Of a stretch of DNA of 64,000 bases, positions 8,667-17,495 are shown in pieces. How positions within the stretch are numbered: position 1 is the stretch's first letter; each line of letters starts with the position of its first letter. The DNA is from Alphaproteobacteria bacterium (lineage in GTDB: Bacteria > Pseudomonadota > Alphaproteobacteria > Micropepsales > Micropepsaceae): the NCBI GenBank assembly GCA_019247845.1, contig JAFBAL010000041.1:53942-117941 (forward strand). Direction: 5' to 3'. The notes below the pieces were generated by a model. That model was given only the letters and a program-made list of their open reading frames with translations, made no database searches and was not told where the DNA came from. Position numbers and translations under genes: made by a program.

Positions 8667-9518
8667 ATGCCCATCAACTACGACGAACTCATGCAGGCGA
8701 AGCAGACGGGCATCGCCGCCAGCTATGGCGACCGCGAGACCATGCTCTATGCGCTCGGCATCGGCTTCATGCGCGACCCGATGAACAAGGACGAGCTCAG
8801 ATTCACATATGAGAACGACCTCAAGACCGTGCCGACCATGGCGACCGTCATCGGCTGGGGCAAAGGCAGCACGCTCGCGCGTTCCGGGATCAACTATATG
8901 ATGGTCGTCCACGGCGAGCAGCGGCTCGCCATGCACAGGCCGCTGCCTTACGCGGCCGACGTCACCTTCGACGAGCGCATTCTCGGCGTCTACGACAAGG
9001 GCAAGGACAAGGGCGCGGTGATCCTGATGGAGCGCGTGATCAGCGAAGCCGGCGGCGACAAGATCTGCACGCTGGTGAACACGATCTTCGCGCGCGGCGA
9101 CGGCGGCTTCGGCGGCCCGAAAGAGGGCGCACCCGAGCCGCACCCGATCCCCGCACGCGCCCCCGACCTCGTGCACGAATGCGACACGCGCCCCGACCAG
9201 GCGTTCCTCTATGCGCTGTCGGGCGACCGCAACCCGCTGCACCGCGATCCGAACTTCGCCAGGATGGCCGGCTTCCCCCGGCCCATCCTGCATGGGCTGT
9301 GCACCTATGGCACCGCCTGCCGCGCGATCGTCTCGACGGTCTGCGAATACGACGCGACGAAGATCACCGGCTTCGACGTGCGCTTCTCCGCGCCGGTGTT
9401 CCCGGGCGAGACCATCGTCACAGAGATGTGGAAGGACGGCAACATCGTCTCGTTCCGCTGCAAGCTGAAGGAGCGCGATGCGGTCGTCATCAACAATGGC
9501 AAGTGCACGCTCGCTTGA
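8667..9518 (+). CDS. MaoC-type (2-enoyl-CoA hydratase 2-like) dehydratase
   Basis: 283 aa from ATG 8667, preceded by a good ribosome site (GGAGG). Two hotdog halves: an N-terminal non-catalytic repeat and a C-terminal MaoC half with the hydratase 2 signature FLYALSGDRNPLHRDP followed by GFPRPILHGLCTYG; Asp and His of this motif are the catalytic pair. This is the arrangement of the (R)-specific hydratase of peroxisomal multifunctional enzyme 2 and its bacterial relatives. It hydrates trans-2-enoyl-CoA to (R)-3-hydroxyacyl-CoA. It sits next to a divergent enoyl-CoA isomerase, so a fatty-acid role is consistent. Confidence 0.88.
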   Translation: MPINYDELMQAKQTGIAASYGDRETMLYALGIGFMRDPMNKDELRFTYENDLKTVPTMATVIGWGKGSTLARSGINYMMVVHGEQRLAMHRPLPYAADVTFDERILGVYDKGKDKGAVILMERVISEAGGDKICTLVNTIFARGDGGFGGPKEGAPEPHPIPARAPDLVHECDTRPDQAFLYALSGDRNPLHRDPNFARMAGFPRPILHGLCTYGTACRAIVSTVCEYDATKITGFDVRFSAPVFPGETIVTEMWKDGNIVSFRCKLKERDAVVINNGKCTLA

Positions 9519-10410
9519 AGAGGCGCGCGAGGCCGCGCTGCTGCATCCCGGCGACCCGGGCCGCGCCCTCGACCACGGCGAGGCGCTGCTCGAGGCGGGG
9601 CGGCTGCCCGACGCCATAGCCGAGTTCCAGCGCGCGCTCAGGCTCGATCATGCGAGCGCCGACGCGCGCCACGCGCTCGGCCGCGCCTGGCTGGCGGCGG
9701 GCGAGCCCGAGAAGGCGCTGGAAGCGCTCAAATACTTGAGTGGCGTCGACGACGAGACCGCCCGGGCGCAGGCGATGCTGGTGGCGCCGCGCTCCGATGC
9801 CGGCTATGTGCGCCACCTCTTCGACCAGTTCGCGGCCGATTACGACCAACGCATGACCGGCCAGCTCGGCTATGCGGCGCCTGCGATCCTGCGCCAGCTG
9901 GCCGATCTGGTGATGCCGGGCGCGACGGGCTTGCGGGTTCTCGATCTCGGCTGCGGCACCGGGCTGACCGGCCTGGTCTTCAGGAGCATGGCGGCCAGCC
10001 TGGACGGCATCGATCTCAGCCCCGTCATGATCGAGAAGGCGCGGGCGCGGCGGCTCTACGACCGGCTGACGGTCGGCGATATCGAAGAGGTGGGATTCAA
10101 AGACTCTACGGGCCGATACGACCTCTGGCTCGCGGCCGATACGCTGGTTTATCTGGGCGACCTGACGAAGATCCTCGGCGCCGCCTCGCGGTCGCTGGTG
10201 GCGGGGGGACGGTTTCTGTTCACGATCGAACGGAAGGCCGGCGATGGTTTCGAGCTCGGCCCCAAACGCCGCTGGCGCCATTCGGAAAGCTATCTGCGGC
10301 AGCAGGCGCAGGCGCATGGCTTCGACGTGGCGGGGCTGATGGAATGCGTGCCGCGCCACGAGGCGGGCGAGCCCGTCCAGGGCTTCGCGGCCGCGCTGAC
10401 CCATCGCTAG
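9496..10410 (+). CDS. SAM-dependent methyltransferase with N-terminal TPR
   Basis: 304 aa from ATG 9496, overlapping the MaoC gene by 23 bases. Residues about 10-90 hold two TPR-like helix pairs (ALDHGEALLEAGRLPDAIAE and DARHALGRAWLAAGEPEKAL). From about residue 105 a class I methyltransferase follows, with motif I as VLDLGCGTGLTGL and a motif II acid in LDGIDLSPVMIEKA. TPR-methyltransferase fusions of this kind are common in alphaproteobacteria; the target (protein or small molecule) is not evident. The stop codon lies directly at the left end of a large inverted repeat. Confidence 0.82.
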   Translation: MASARSLEEAREAALLHPGDPGRALDHGEALLEAGRLPDAIAEFQRALRLDHASADARHALGRAWLAAGEPEKALEALKYLSGVDDETARAQAMLVAPRSDAGYVRHLFDQFAADYDQRMTGQLGYAAPAILRQLADLVMPGATGLRVLDLGCGTGLTGLVFRSMAASLDGIDLSPVMIEKARARRLYDRLTVGDIEEVGFKDSTGRYDLWLAADTLVYLGDLTKILGAASRSLVAGGRFLFTIERKAGDGFELGPKRRWRHSESYLRQQAQAHGFDVAGLMECVPRHEAGEPVQGFAAALTHR

Positions 10411-10480
10411 TGCGGCGAACCCGAAATTCGCCCGCAGGCGATGCCAAACCGGGTACGAATTTCGGGTTCCGAAGCCGCAC
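10410..10480 (+). repeat. 71-nt inverted-repeat element, copy 1
   Basis: Outer arms GTGCGGC (10410-10416) and GCCGCAC (10474-10480) pair perfectly. Inner arms GAACCCGAAATTCG (10417-10430) and CGAATTTCGGGTTC (10456-10469) also pair perfectly. There is a four-base bulge on the right and a 25-base loop. No T-run follows, so a simple terminator is less likely than a REP-like repeat. Confidence 0.75.
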
Positions 10481-10499
10481 TTGCAAAATATTGCTTTTG

Positions 10500-10570
10500 G
10501 TGTGGTTTTGGGGCCGGAAGTTCGCAAACCCGGATGCGGATCGAGAATGCGAACTTCCGATCCACCACAC
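10500..10570 (-). repeat. 71-nt inverted-repeat element, copy 2 (opposite orientation)
   Basis: The same size and architecture as copy 1, 19 bases away. Outer arms are GTGTGGT (10500-10506) and ACCACAC (10564-10570); inner arms are GGAAGTTCGCA (10516-10526) and TGCGAACTTCC (10548-10558). Read on the minus strand it aligns end to end with copy 1 without gaps, about 40 of 71 positions identical by hand count, many differences being transitions. The pair therefore forms a head-to-head, BIME-like module. Confidence 0.7.
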
Positions 10571-10629
10571 TAGCAACAAATGACGGGCCTAGGCGTTCTT
10601 TCCTGCGAGTGTGGGGAATAGGAAAAGCC

Positions 10630-11274
10630 ATGGCCGCCATCGACAGTCTCACAACCTTCGCGCCGGCATGGCAGAGCGGCCAGCGGCGGACCACCCTGGC
10701 GCTTTTGGGCGTCGCCGCGGCGCTCGCGGTCGCGGCCGGCGCGTTCCTGATGCGCGGCGGCGACGGCAACGCGGCACGCTATGCCACCATGATGGTGTTC
10801 CGCGCCTCGCAGGCGGCGTTCCTTCTCTATTACCTGGCGAGCCCCGTGGCCCGTTTGATCCGGACCCGGCCGACCTTCGCCGTGGCCCGCCAGCGCACCG
10901 GCTTGGCGCTGGGCTTCGTGGGCATGTACGCCGTGTTCCTGGGCTGCAGCTTGATCCCCGACTACATGCACGGCGCCCACACGCCGCTGGCGACGATGGT
11001 GTTCTGCGCCTTCTCCGCGGTCATCCTGGCCGCGATCCTGATGGGCGAGCGCGCCGGCCGCGCCGACGCGGACTGGCGCCCGGCGTGGCGCGCGATGGAG
11101 GTGGTCGGCGTCGCCTATTTCTGGATGATCTTCGTGGCCAGCGACCTCGACCACATGTACGGCCCGCACCGTCCCGACGGATTCTATGGCCTGTCGCTGA
11201 TGGCCTTCGTGCTGGCGCTGCTGGTGCGCTTCGCCGACGCCTTCGTCGAGCGCTACAAGCTGGCGCGGAGCTGA
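10630..11274 (+). CDS. Integral membrane protein of unknown family
   Basis: 214 aa from ATG 10630. About six hydrophobic segments are visible, for example LALLGVAAALAVAAGAFLM, MMVFRASQAAFLLYYLASP, GLALGFVGMYAVFLGCS, LATMVFCAFSAVILAAILM, VGVAYFWMIFVAS and LSLMAFVLALLVRF. Conserved-looking His, Asp and Tyr sit between helices (DYMHGAH, DLDHMYG), which could bind heme or metal; this is speculation. The frame is open upstream through the inverted repeats, but protein-like sequence begins at this ATG. No function assigned. Confidence 0.7.
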   Translation: MAAIDSLTTFAPAWQSGQRRTTLALLGVAAALAVAAGAFLMRGGDGNAARYATMMVFRASQAAFLLYYLASPVARLIRTRPTFAVARQRTGLALGFVGMYAVFLGCSLIPDYMHGAHTPLATMVFCAFSAVILAAILMGERAGRADADWRPAWRAMEVVGVAYFWMIFVASDLDHMYGPHRPDGFYGLSLMAFVLALLVRFADAFVERYKLARS

Positions 11275-11311
11275 GCTAGGATCGCGCGGCCTTTTCCAAG
11301 GACCGCGCGAC

Positions 11312-11926
11312 GTGACCCTCAGGATCGGAATTCTGGTTTTCGACGACGCGGAAGAGCTCGACTTCGTCGGCCCGTGGGAAGTCTTCACCATGGCCAACGA
11401 GATGGCCAAGCGCATGGGCCGCGAGGCGCCGCACGCGGTGAGGCTGGTCGCCGAGCGCGACGCGCCCGTGCGCTGCGCCAAGGGCATGCGCGTGCTTCCC
11501 GACACGACCACGGGCCAATGCGGCGCGCTCGACGTGCTGCTGGTGCCGGGCGGGCAGGGCACGCGGCGCGAGGTGAACAACACGGCCCTGCTCGAATGGA
11601 TCGCGGCGACCGCGGCGACGGCGACCTGGACGACCAGCGTCTGCACCGGCGCGCTGCTCCTGACCGCCGCGGGGCCTGCGAAAGGCAAGCGGGTCACCAC
11701 CCATTGGGCCTTCGTCGAAACGCTGCGCGCGCGCAACGAGGCGTCGGAGGTTGTCGCAAACTATCGCTATGTCCGCGACGGCAACATCGTCACCGCAGCC
11801 GGCGTCTCGGCCGGGATCGACATGGCGCTGTGGCTGGTGGGCGAGTGGCATGGCGCCGATTTCGCGCGGACCGTGCAGCGCGGCATGGAATACGATCCGG
11901 CGCCGCCCTATCAGGGGCTGACCTGA
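11312..11926 (+). CDS. DJ-1/PfpI family protein (isonitrile hydratase-like)
   Basis: 204 aa from GTG 11312. It begins RIGILVFDDAEELDFVGPWE, the usual start of the DJ-1/PfpI glutamine-amidotransferase-like fold. The nucleophile elbow is TSVCTGALLLTAAG with the reactive Cys, followed by THWAFVETL and the C-terminal TAAGVSAGIDMALWL. Without the DNA-binding domain of AraC-type relatives, this layout matches isonitrile hydratase-like enzymes. The substrate is unknown; a stress-related hydrolase or glyoxalase-like role is also possible. Confidence 0.8.
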   Translation: MTLRIGILVFDDAEELDFVGPWEVFTMANEMAKRMGREAPHAVRLVAERDAPVRCAKGMRVLPDTTTGQCGALDVLLVPGGQGTRREVNNTALLEWIAATAATATWTTSVCTGALLLTAAGPAKGKRVTTHWAFVETLRARNEASEVVANYRYVRDGNIVTAAGVSAGIDMALWLVGEWHGADFARTVQRGMEYDPAPPYQGLT

Positions 11927-12025
11927 ACGGGCTTCACGTGATCGTGCGCCCGGCCTTGGTGCGCGCTCGCGAAATGTGCTTCAGTATGGCGTCGTGAGGG
12001 GCAGACCAGGGGAGTTCATTCGGTC

Positions 12026-12406
12026 ATGTTGAAGCACAGTGTCGTTCTTGCGGTCGCGGTCGTGGCGTCGACGCCGGCCTTCGCGGATCTCAGTTCCTGC
12101 TACGAGCCGATCGCGCCGGTCGCCGTCGACGGCAGCACGGCGACGGAAGACCAGATGAAGCACGCGCTTAAGGACGTGAAGGACTTCATCGCCTCTTCCG
12201 ACGACTATCAGCTCTGCCTGAACTCGCAGCTGATCCAGATGAAGAAGGACGCCGACAAATCCAAGGACAAGCAGCCGCTCGACCCGTCGGTTCAGGCCAA
12301 CGTCCAGTCCAAGATCGACGCCAACCAGAAGCTCAAGGAAAAGGTCGGCAACGAGTACAATGCCGCCGCGGTCGCCTATAACGCCAAGCACCCCAAGACT
12401 CCCTGA
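12026..12406 (+). CDS. Small secreted protein, paralogue of the gene at 23258-23629
   Basis: 126 aa with a signal peptide (MLKHSVVLAVAVVASTPAFA, cleavage near residue 20). The mature part has two Cys (SSCYEP and YQLCLNS) that could form a disulfide, and ends in a Lys/Gln/Asn/Ala-rich helix (DANQKLKEKVGNEYNAAAVA). The distant gene at 23258-23629 has the same plan: signal peptide, Cys-Pro region, a YQQCL segment and ANQKQKEQVAAAYNAAA. I do not recognise the family; a periplasmic location is the only supported inference. Confidence 0.7.
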   Translation: MLKHSVVLAVAVVASTPAFADLSSCYEPIAPVAVDGSTATEDQMKHALKDVKDFIASSDDYQLCLNSQLIQMKKDADKSKDKQPLDPSVQANVQSKIDANQKLKEKVGNEYNAAAVAYNAKHPKTP

Positions 12407-12439
12407 CCAACAGGGCCGCGAATCGCCTATGATGCGGCG

Positions 12440-13027
12440 ATGAGCGATCCGATCCTCAATCGCGAAGAGCGGCGCGCGCGCCAGCGCGGCGCCACGCGTG
12501 CCTCCATCCTCGAAGCCGCCCGCGCGGTCGCGGCGCGGGAAGGCGCGCGCAACCTCTCGCTGCGCGGCGTGGCGGCCGAGGCGGGCTTCGCCCCGGCCGC
12601 GCTCTACGGCTATTTCTCCGGCAAGGACGAGCTGCTGCTCGCGCTCGCCGCCGACGACTTGGCGACGCTGTCGCGGGCGATGCGCGAAGCGGGCGCCGGC
12701 GAGGGAAAGCTCGGCGCCGCGGCGTCGGCGGCGCTCGAGCTCTTGCGCAACAACGAGACCCTGGCCGCGGCGCAAGGCGCGCTGCCGGCGCAGTCGGGCG
12801 GCAGCGAGGCCGAGCGGCTGTTCAACGGCCGCATGATCGCTGCGCTCAAGGTGCTCGCCGACGCTACGGGCCAGAAGGCCGACAGCCGCGACAACCAATG
12901 CGACGTGGTCCTGGTCGCGGCCGCCCTGGGCGGGCTCGCGCTGCTCGCGCGCTCGGGCAGGCTGGCCGCGCTCGGCTTCACGCCGGAAGAGATCCTGGCC
13001 CGGCTGGACGCGCATTTCTCGACTTGA
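12440..13027 (+). CDS. TetR-family transcriptional regulator
   Basis: 195 aa. The N-terminal helix-turn-helix is clear: RASILEAARAVAAREGARNLSLRGVAAEAGFAPAALYGYFSGKDELLLAL spans residues about 18-67, with the TetR hallmark ALYGYFSGKDEL. The C-terminal ligand domain is variable and gives no inducer. Its 3' end overlaps the convergent alpha/beta hydrolase gene by 50 bases. It could regulate itself or the neighbouring acyl-CoA genes, but no operator could be identified. Confidence 0.88.
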   Translation: MSDPILNREERRARQRGATRASILEAARAVAAREGARNLSLRGVAAEAGFAPAALYGYFSGKDELLLALAADDLATLSRAMREAGAGEGKLGAAASAALELLRNNETLAAAQGALPAQSGGSEAERLFNGRMIAALKVLADATGQKADSRDNQCDVVLVAAALGGLALLARSGRLAALGFTPEEILARLDAHFST

Positions 13028-13844
13028 GTATCTCGTCGCGCACGACTTGCGGGAATTCCATCGGCAGGAAATGCGTCGCGCCGGCTTTCGCGATCACGCG
13101 CGTCGCCGGATAGAGGCGCTCGAAGATCGCGACCTCGCCTGCGCTCGCGGTGCCGTCGTCGGCATGGATGAGCGTCACGGGGCATTTCACCTCTGCCGCC
13201 AGCTCGGACTTTCCGGGCGGGGCGGAGCGGAAATCCTCCGCCTCCCAGGCCGGCCGGCAGGTCAGCCTGACGCCGCCTTCGAACGGCTCCAACCCGCCTT
13301 CCAGATAGTCGCGGATGGTCTCGTCGGGCCAGGTCTTGAAGGCGCCGCGGCCGCGATAGGTGTCGAGCGCGGCCTCGAGCGACGCAAAGGTGTCGCGCCG
13401 CTTGATCGCGCGCAGCGACAGCTCGTTCGCGCCGGCGGTGACGTGCTTCGGCACGAAGACCGGCTCGACGAGGACGAGCGCATGGACGAGGTCGGGCCGG
13501 AGCGCCGCCGTCATCAGGCTGGCGGTCGCGCCCATCGAATGGCCGGCCAGGATCGCGCCCTGCGGCGCGATGCGCTCCAGGACGGCGATGAGATCGTCGC
13601 GGAACACCGTCCAGCCCGTGGCAAGCCCCGGCGTCGTCGGCAGCCGCGTGAAGCCGTGGCCGCGCGCGTCGCTGGCGACGACGCGGAAGCTTTCTGCGAG
13701 CGGCGCCAGGAGGCCGCGATAGGTGCCGGCGTTGAACCCGTTGGCATGCGCGAAGTGCAGCAGCGGCCGCTGTCCATCCCGCCCGTCGCCGTCCCAGACG
13801 AGCTGCGAAACCTCTCCGTCGGGAAGGGTTAGCGAACGACGCAT
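12978..13844 (-). CDS. Alpha/beta hydrolase
   Basis: 288 aa. Oxyanion region HFAHANGFNAGTY, a DARGHG strand-loop, nucleophile elbow GHSMG (residues about 98-102), and a late catalytic His in GATHFLPMEFP, with an acid in LIHADDGTA. This is the layout of small esterases and epoxide-hydrolase-like enzymes without a large lid. It is divergent from the acyl-CoA synthetase gene across a 53-base gap, where both promoters must lie. The substrate cannot be inferred. Confidence 0.85.
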   Translation of the reverse strand: MRRSLTLPDGEVSQLVWDGDGRDGQRPLLHFAHANGFNAGTYRGLLAPLAESFRVVASDARGHGFTRLPTTPGLATGWTVFRDDLIAVLERIAPQGAILAGHSMGATASLMTAALRPDLVHALVLVEPVFVPKHVTAGANELSLRAIKRRDTFASLEAALDTYRGRGAFKTWPDETIRDYLEGGLEPFEGGVRLTCRPAWEAEDFRSAPPGKSELAAEVKCPVTLIHADDGTASAGEVAIFERLYPATRVIAKAGATHFLPMEFPQVVRDEILKSRNARPAGPGSLPA

Positions 13845-13897
13845 GCGACTAGTCTCTCATCAAACGCGTGTGTAACAATCGCGCAAAAGGAGCCGCG

Positions 13898-15433
13898 ATG
13901 CATCCCGCCAATCACGCGAAAACGACGCCCGGCAAGGTCGCGCTGATCATGGCGGGCAGCGGCGAGAAGTTGACCTTCGGTGAGCTTGACGCGCTGTCCA
14001 ATCAAGGCGCGCAGCTCTTCCGCAAACACGGCCTCCGGGTCGGCGACGCTGTCGCGATCTTCATGGAGAACGTCCTGCTGTTTCTTCCCGTCTGCTGGGC
14101 GGCGCAGCGCGCGGGCCTTTATTTCACCTGCATCTCGTCCCGGCTCACGGCCGGCGAGGTCGAATACATCGTGCGCGATTGCGGCGCCAAGGTCGTGATC
14201 GCGAGCCACGGCCTGGCCGAGGTCGCGGCGCAGGTCGCGCCGGACCTCAAGCGCTTCTCGGTCGGCGGACCGATCGACGGCTATGAGAGCCTCGAGGATG
14301 CGATCGCGCCGATGCCCACGACCCCGGTCGCCGACGAGACCTCGGGCGCGGCCATGCTCTATTCGTCGGGCACCACGGGGCGGCCCAAGGGCGTGCGCGC
14401 GCCGCTTTCGGGCATGCCCATCGACACGCCCAATCCGCTGATCGCGCTGGTCTCGATGTTCTACGGCATCACCGCGGAGTCGACCTATCTCTCGCCGGCG
14501 CCGCTCTATCACGCGGCCCCCTTGCACTATTCGATGACCTCGCAGCGCATCGGCGCGACCGTCGTGGTCATGGAGCATTTCGACGCCGAGGCCGCGCTGT
14601 CGGCGATCCAGACCCATCGCGCGACCGCGAGCCAGTGGGTGCCCACCATGTTCGTGCGCATGCTCAAGCTGCCCGACGACACGCGGCTCAAATACGACGT
14701 CTCGTCGATGAAATCGGCGATCCACGCGGCCGCACCCTGTCCCATCGACGTCAAGCGCAGGATGATCGAATGGTGGGGGCCGGTGCTGCACGAATACTAT
14801 GCGGGCACGGAAGGCAACGGCATGTGTTACGTCAACAGCGCCGACTGGCTCACCCATCCCGGCACCGTCGGGCGGCCGATCCTGGGCGAGCTGCATATCT
14901 GCGGCGAGAACGGAGAGGACGTGGCCACAGGCGAAGAGGGCACGATCTATTTCGCCGGCAACACGGGCTTCCACTATCACAACGATCCCAAGAAGACGGC
15001 CGAGTCGCGCCATCCCGCGCACGAGGACTGGTCCACCCTGGGCGACGTCGGCAGGCTCGATGCGGAAGGCTATCTCTATTTGACCGACCGCAAGGCCTTC
15101 ATGATCATCTCGGGCGGCGTGAACGTCTATCCGCAGGAGGCCGAGAACCTGCTCATCACCCATCCCAAGGTCGCCGACGTCGCGGTGATCGGCGTGCCCA
15201 ACGAGGAGTTCGGCGAAGAGGTGAAGGCGGTGGTGCAGCCGGCGGACTGGGCGGCGGCCGGACCCGCTTTGGCGGACGAGCTCATCGCCTATTGCCGCGA
15301 GCGCCTGTCGCCGATCAAATGCCCGCGCTCGATCGATTTCGACCCCGAGCTGCCGCGCCATCCCACGGGCAAGCTCTACAAGCGGCTGATCCGCGACCGC
15401 TATTGGGGCAAGCGCGAATCCCGCATCGTGTGA
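13898..15433 (+). CDS. Acyl-CoA synthetase (AMP-forming)
   Basis: 511 aa from ATG 13898. ANL-superfamily motifs in order: AMP-binding P-loop YSSGTTGRPKGV (about residue 150), EYYAGTEGNG (A5), the A7-type TLGDVGRLD and YLTDRKAFMIISGGVNVYP, and the C-terminal lysine segment PTGKLYKRLIR (A10). It activates a carboxylic acid to the acyl-CoA via an acyl-adenylate. The MaoC-type gene follows after 13 bases, so the product probably feeds a small beta-oxidation-like step. Medium- or long-chain and aromatic acids are all possible substrates. Confidence 0.9.
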   Translation: MHPANHAKTTPGKVALIMAGSGEKLTFGELDALSNQGAQLFRKHGLRVGDAVAIFMENVLLFLPVCWAAQRAGLYFTCISSRLTAGEVEYIVRDCGAKVVIASHGLAEVAAQVAPDLKRFSVGGPIDGYESLEDAIAPMPTTPVADETSGAAMLYSSGTTGRPKGVRAPLSGMPIDTPNPLIALVSMFYGITAESTYLSPAPLYHAAPLHYSMTSQRIGATVVVMEHFDAEAALSAIQTHRATASQWVPTMFVRMLKLPDDTRLKYDVSSMKSAIHAAAPCPIDVKRRMIEWWGPVLHEYYAGTEGNGMCYVNSADWLTHPGTVGRPILGELHICGENGEDVATGEEGTIYFAGNTGFHYHNDPKKTAESRHPAHEDWSTLGDVGRLDAEGYLYLTDRKAFMIISGGVNVYPQEAENLLITHPKVADVAVIGVPNEEFGEEVKAVVQPADWAAAGPALADELIAYCRERLSPIKCPRSIDFDPELPRHPTGKLYKRLIRDRYWGKRESRIV

Positions 15434-15446
15434 CCATGAGGACGAC

Positions 15447-15899
15447 ATGAAGACCGTGCGTTTCGAAGATCTGCCCTCGCTTGCCGGCCAGGAGGTCGGC
15501 GTCTCCGACTGGGTGACCATAGACCAGGACCGCATCGCCAAGTTCGCCGACGCCACCGGCGACCATCAATGGATCCATCTCGACGCCGAGCGCGCGAAGA
15601 AGGAAATGCCGGGCGGCAAGACCATCGCGCACGGCTATCTGACGCTGTCGCTGATCCCCTGGCTCACCGGCAGCCTGCTGCGCATCGAAGGCATCTCGCG
15701 CGGCATCAACTACGGATCAAACAAGGTGCGGTTCACCAACATGGTGCCGGTGGGCAGCCGCGTGCGCGCGCGCTCGAAGATGCTGAGCGCCGAGGCGCGG
15801 GGCGGCGGCATGCAGCTGATCAGCGAGGTCACCATCGAGATCGAGGGCGAGAGCCGCCCGGCCTGCATCGCCGAGACCATCGGGATCGTGTTCAAGTAG
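15447..15899 (+). CDS. MaoC/NodN-type enoyl-CoA hydratase
   Basis: 150 aa single hotdog protein. The hydratase 2 motif is present: FADATGDHQWIHLDAERA and TIAHGYLTLSL, with Asp and His as the catalytic pair. This length and order match NodN-like (R)-specific enoyl-CoA hydratases, which work as dimers. Its position directly after an acyl-CoA synthetase supports a role in acyl-CoA metabolism. Confidence 0.87.
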   Translation: MKTVRFEDLPSLAGQEVGVSDWVTIDQDRIAKFADATGDHQWIHLDAERAKKEMPGGKTIAHGYLTLSLIPWLTGSLLRIEGISRGINYGSNKVRFTNMVPVGSRVRARSKMLSAEARGGGMQLISEVTIEIEGESRPACIAETIGIVFK

Positions 15900-15953
15900 G
15901 CGCCCGGCCGCCGCGCGCGATCGGCCGGGAACGCCAAGCGTCTTCGGATGATG

Positions 15954-16910
15954 CTACGCCGTCTTCTCTTCCTCCTTCGCGCCGCGCAGGTCGACGAAGC
16001 GCGTCAGCAGGTCGAACCAGAACGGCGCGCCCAGGGTCAGCGCGATGGTGGTGGCGACGATGCCGAGGAACTTCCATACCCAGTCCTCCAAGCTTGCGGG
16101 CCGATGCATCCAGCCCAGCGGCAGCGGCCTGAGCCGGTCGTTGAGCTGCCGCAGGTTCGCGGTCTGGCAGGCGATGGGATCGGGCTGGCTGTCGCACTTC
16201 CTGTTCACGGGCTTGCCTTTCTCGATCACCACCTTGTCGTTGACGATCTGCGTCGCGGCCTGCCCGACCGCGGCGCCGAGGCTTGAATCGTTCCACAGCG
16301 CGGCGCCGACCTGCAACGTGTCGGCGTTGAACAGGGCCGCGAGCGTCAAGCCGACGAAGACGGAAATCCATTGGATCTTCCGCTTGTAGCTTCCCGACAG
16401 GCGGTCCATCGAGCTGTCGAACCAGCTCGCCACCGCGTCGCGCAGCTTGATCATGTCGCCGCCCGCCTGCGCCACGCAGCTGATCAGCGCGTCGCGCACA
16501 TTGCAGTCCGGCAGCTTGAGCACCGCCGCCTTGGCGTTCTCGAAGTTGGGGATGGCATCGAGGTCGCCGGTGTCGCGATAGACGGCGGCGTCGAGCAGCG
16601 CCATCGCCACCGAGCGCGGCGACAGATAGGCCGGATGGTCGTTTTCGACGGCCGTCGCGCCGCCCGTCTTCGCCGAAGATGCGTCGCCGGCGGCGGTGGC
16701 CACCTTGGCGCTGTCGATCAGGCCGTGGCAGTAGAACTCCTTCCTCAGGCCTTCGTCGTCGATGAGCTTGGCCAGCGTGCTGCGCAGGCTCTTGGCCCTG
16801 AGCTTGAGAAGCGTGGCGATCAGCTCGTTCACCGTCGTGCAGAACAGGCTGAGCACGAGATACATCATGATCAGCCCGATGGCCGTGCCGAGCGCGGCGT
16901 TCATGTCCAT
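15954..16910 (-). CDS. Membrane protein of unknown function
   Basis: 318 aa. An N-terminal hydrophobic helix (LGTAIGLIMMYLVLSLFCTTV) is followed by a soluble domain of about 140 residues with a run of helices, a second hydrophobic segment (WISVFVGLTLAALFNA), a short Cys-containing loop (CDSQPDPIAC), a third (FLGIVATTIALTLGAPFWF) and an acidic/basic tail. No catalytic motif is visible. Similar proteins of unknown role occur in various proteobacteria; I can only call it an inner-membrane protein with a large cytoplasmic or periplasmic loop. Confidence 0.7.
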   Translation of the reverse strand: MDMNAALGTAIGLIMMYLVLSLFCTTVNELIATLLKLRAKSLRSTLAKLIDDEGLRKEFYCHGLIDSAKVATAAGDASSAKTGGATAVENDHPAYLSPRSVAMALLDAAVYRDTGDLDAIPNFENAKAAVLKLPDCNVRDALISCVAQAGGDMIKLRDAVASWFDSSMDRLSGSYKRKIQWISVFVGLTLAALFNADTLQVGAALWNDSSLGAAVGQAATQIVNDKVVIEKGKPVNRKCDSQPDPIACQTANLRQLNDRLRPLPLGWMHRPASLEDWVWKFLGIVATTIALTLGAPFWFDLLTRFVDLRGAKEEEKTA

Positions 16911-17027
16911 GGAGGCCCCTCCGTGCCCGGCAACTTATTGGAGAAGGCCGTCGAGGAAAAGGCGGCGCGGCGCTTTCTTCGCCGGCCTCGCGGAACTATA
17001 GTCCCGCGTCGTTTTCGCGTTCCTCGG

Positions 17028-17495
17028 ATGCAGCCGCGTTCCAGTCAGCCGTTCGACACCGCCACCGCCCAGGCGATCGTGGCGCGCTTCGTGCGCGTGC
17101 CAGGCGGGCTGATCCCGGCGCTGCAGGCGATACAGGCCGCGTTCGGGCACGTGCCGCGCGGCGCGCTGAAGCTGCTCGCCCAGGGCTTCAACATCACCGA
17201 AGCCGAGGCCTATGGGGTGGCGAGCTTCTATCACGACTTCCGTCTCGACCGGCCCGCCGGACGCCGCACGATCAAGCTCTGCCGCGCCGAAGCCTGCCAA
17301 GCGGTCGGCGCAGGGCCCGTCGCCGCGCGGGTGAAGGACAAGCTCGGCATCGATTGGGGCGGCACCACCGCCGACGGCGAATGGAGCCTCGAGCCGGTGT
17401 TCTGCCTCGGGCTGTGCGCCTGCGGGCCGTCCGCGATGATCGACGGCGAGGTGCACGGCCGCCTCGACGCCGACACGGTCGAGACGCTGCTGTGA
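17028..17495 (+). CDS. fdsG: NAD-dependent formate dehydrogenase, gamma subunit
   Basis: 155 aa from ATG 17028. NuoE-like thioredoxin fold binding one [2Fe-2S] cluster: the four ligand cysteines sit in KLCRAEACQ and FCLGLCACGP. It passes electrons inside the soluble FdsGBA complex that oxidises formate to CO2 and reduces NAD+. It overlaps fdsB by four bases (GTGA) and opens a five-gene operon with fdsB, fdsA, fdhD and fdsD. The gene order matches the characterised fds operons of Rhodobacter and Cupriavidus. Confidence 0.93.
   Translation: MQPRSSQPFDTATAQAIVARFVRVPGGLIPALQAIQAAFGHVPRGALKLLAQGFNITEAEAYGVASFYHDFRLDRPAGRRTIKLCRAEACQAVGAGPVAARVKDKLGIDWGGTTADGEWSLEPVFCLGLCACGPSAMIDGEVHGRLDADTVETLL

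Noticed and set aside
15954..16910. Membrane protein as part of the formate dehydrogenase complex
   Set aside because: It is on the opposite strand, and fds enzymes are soluble with no membrane subunit.
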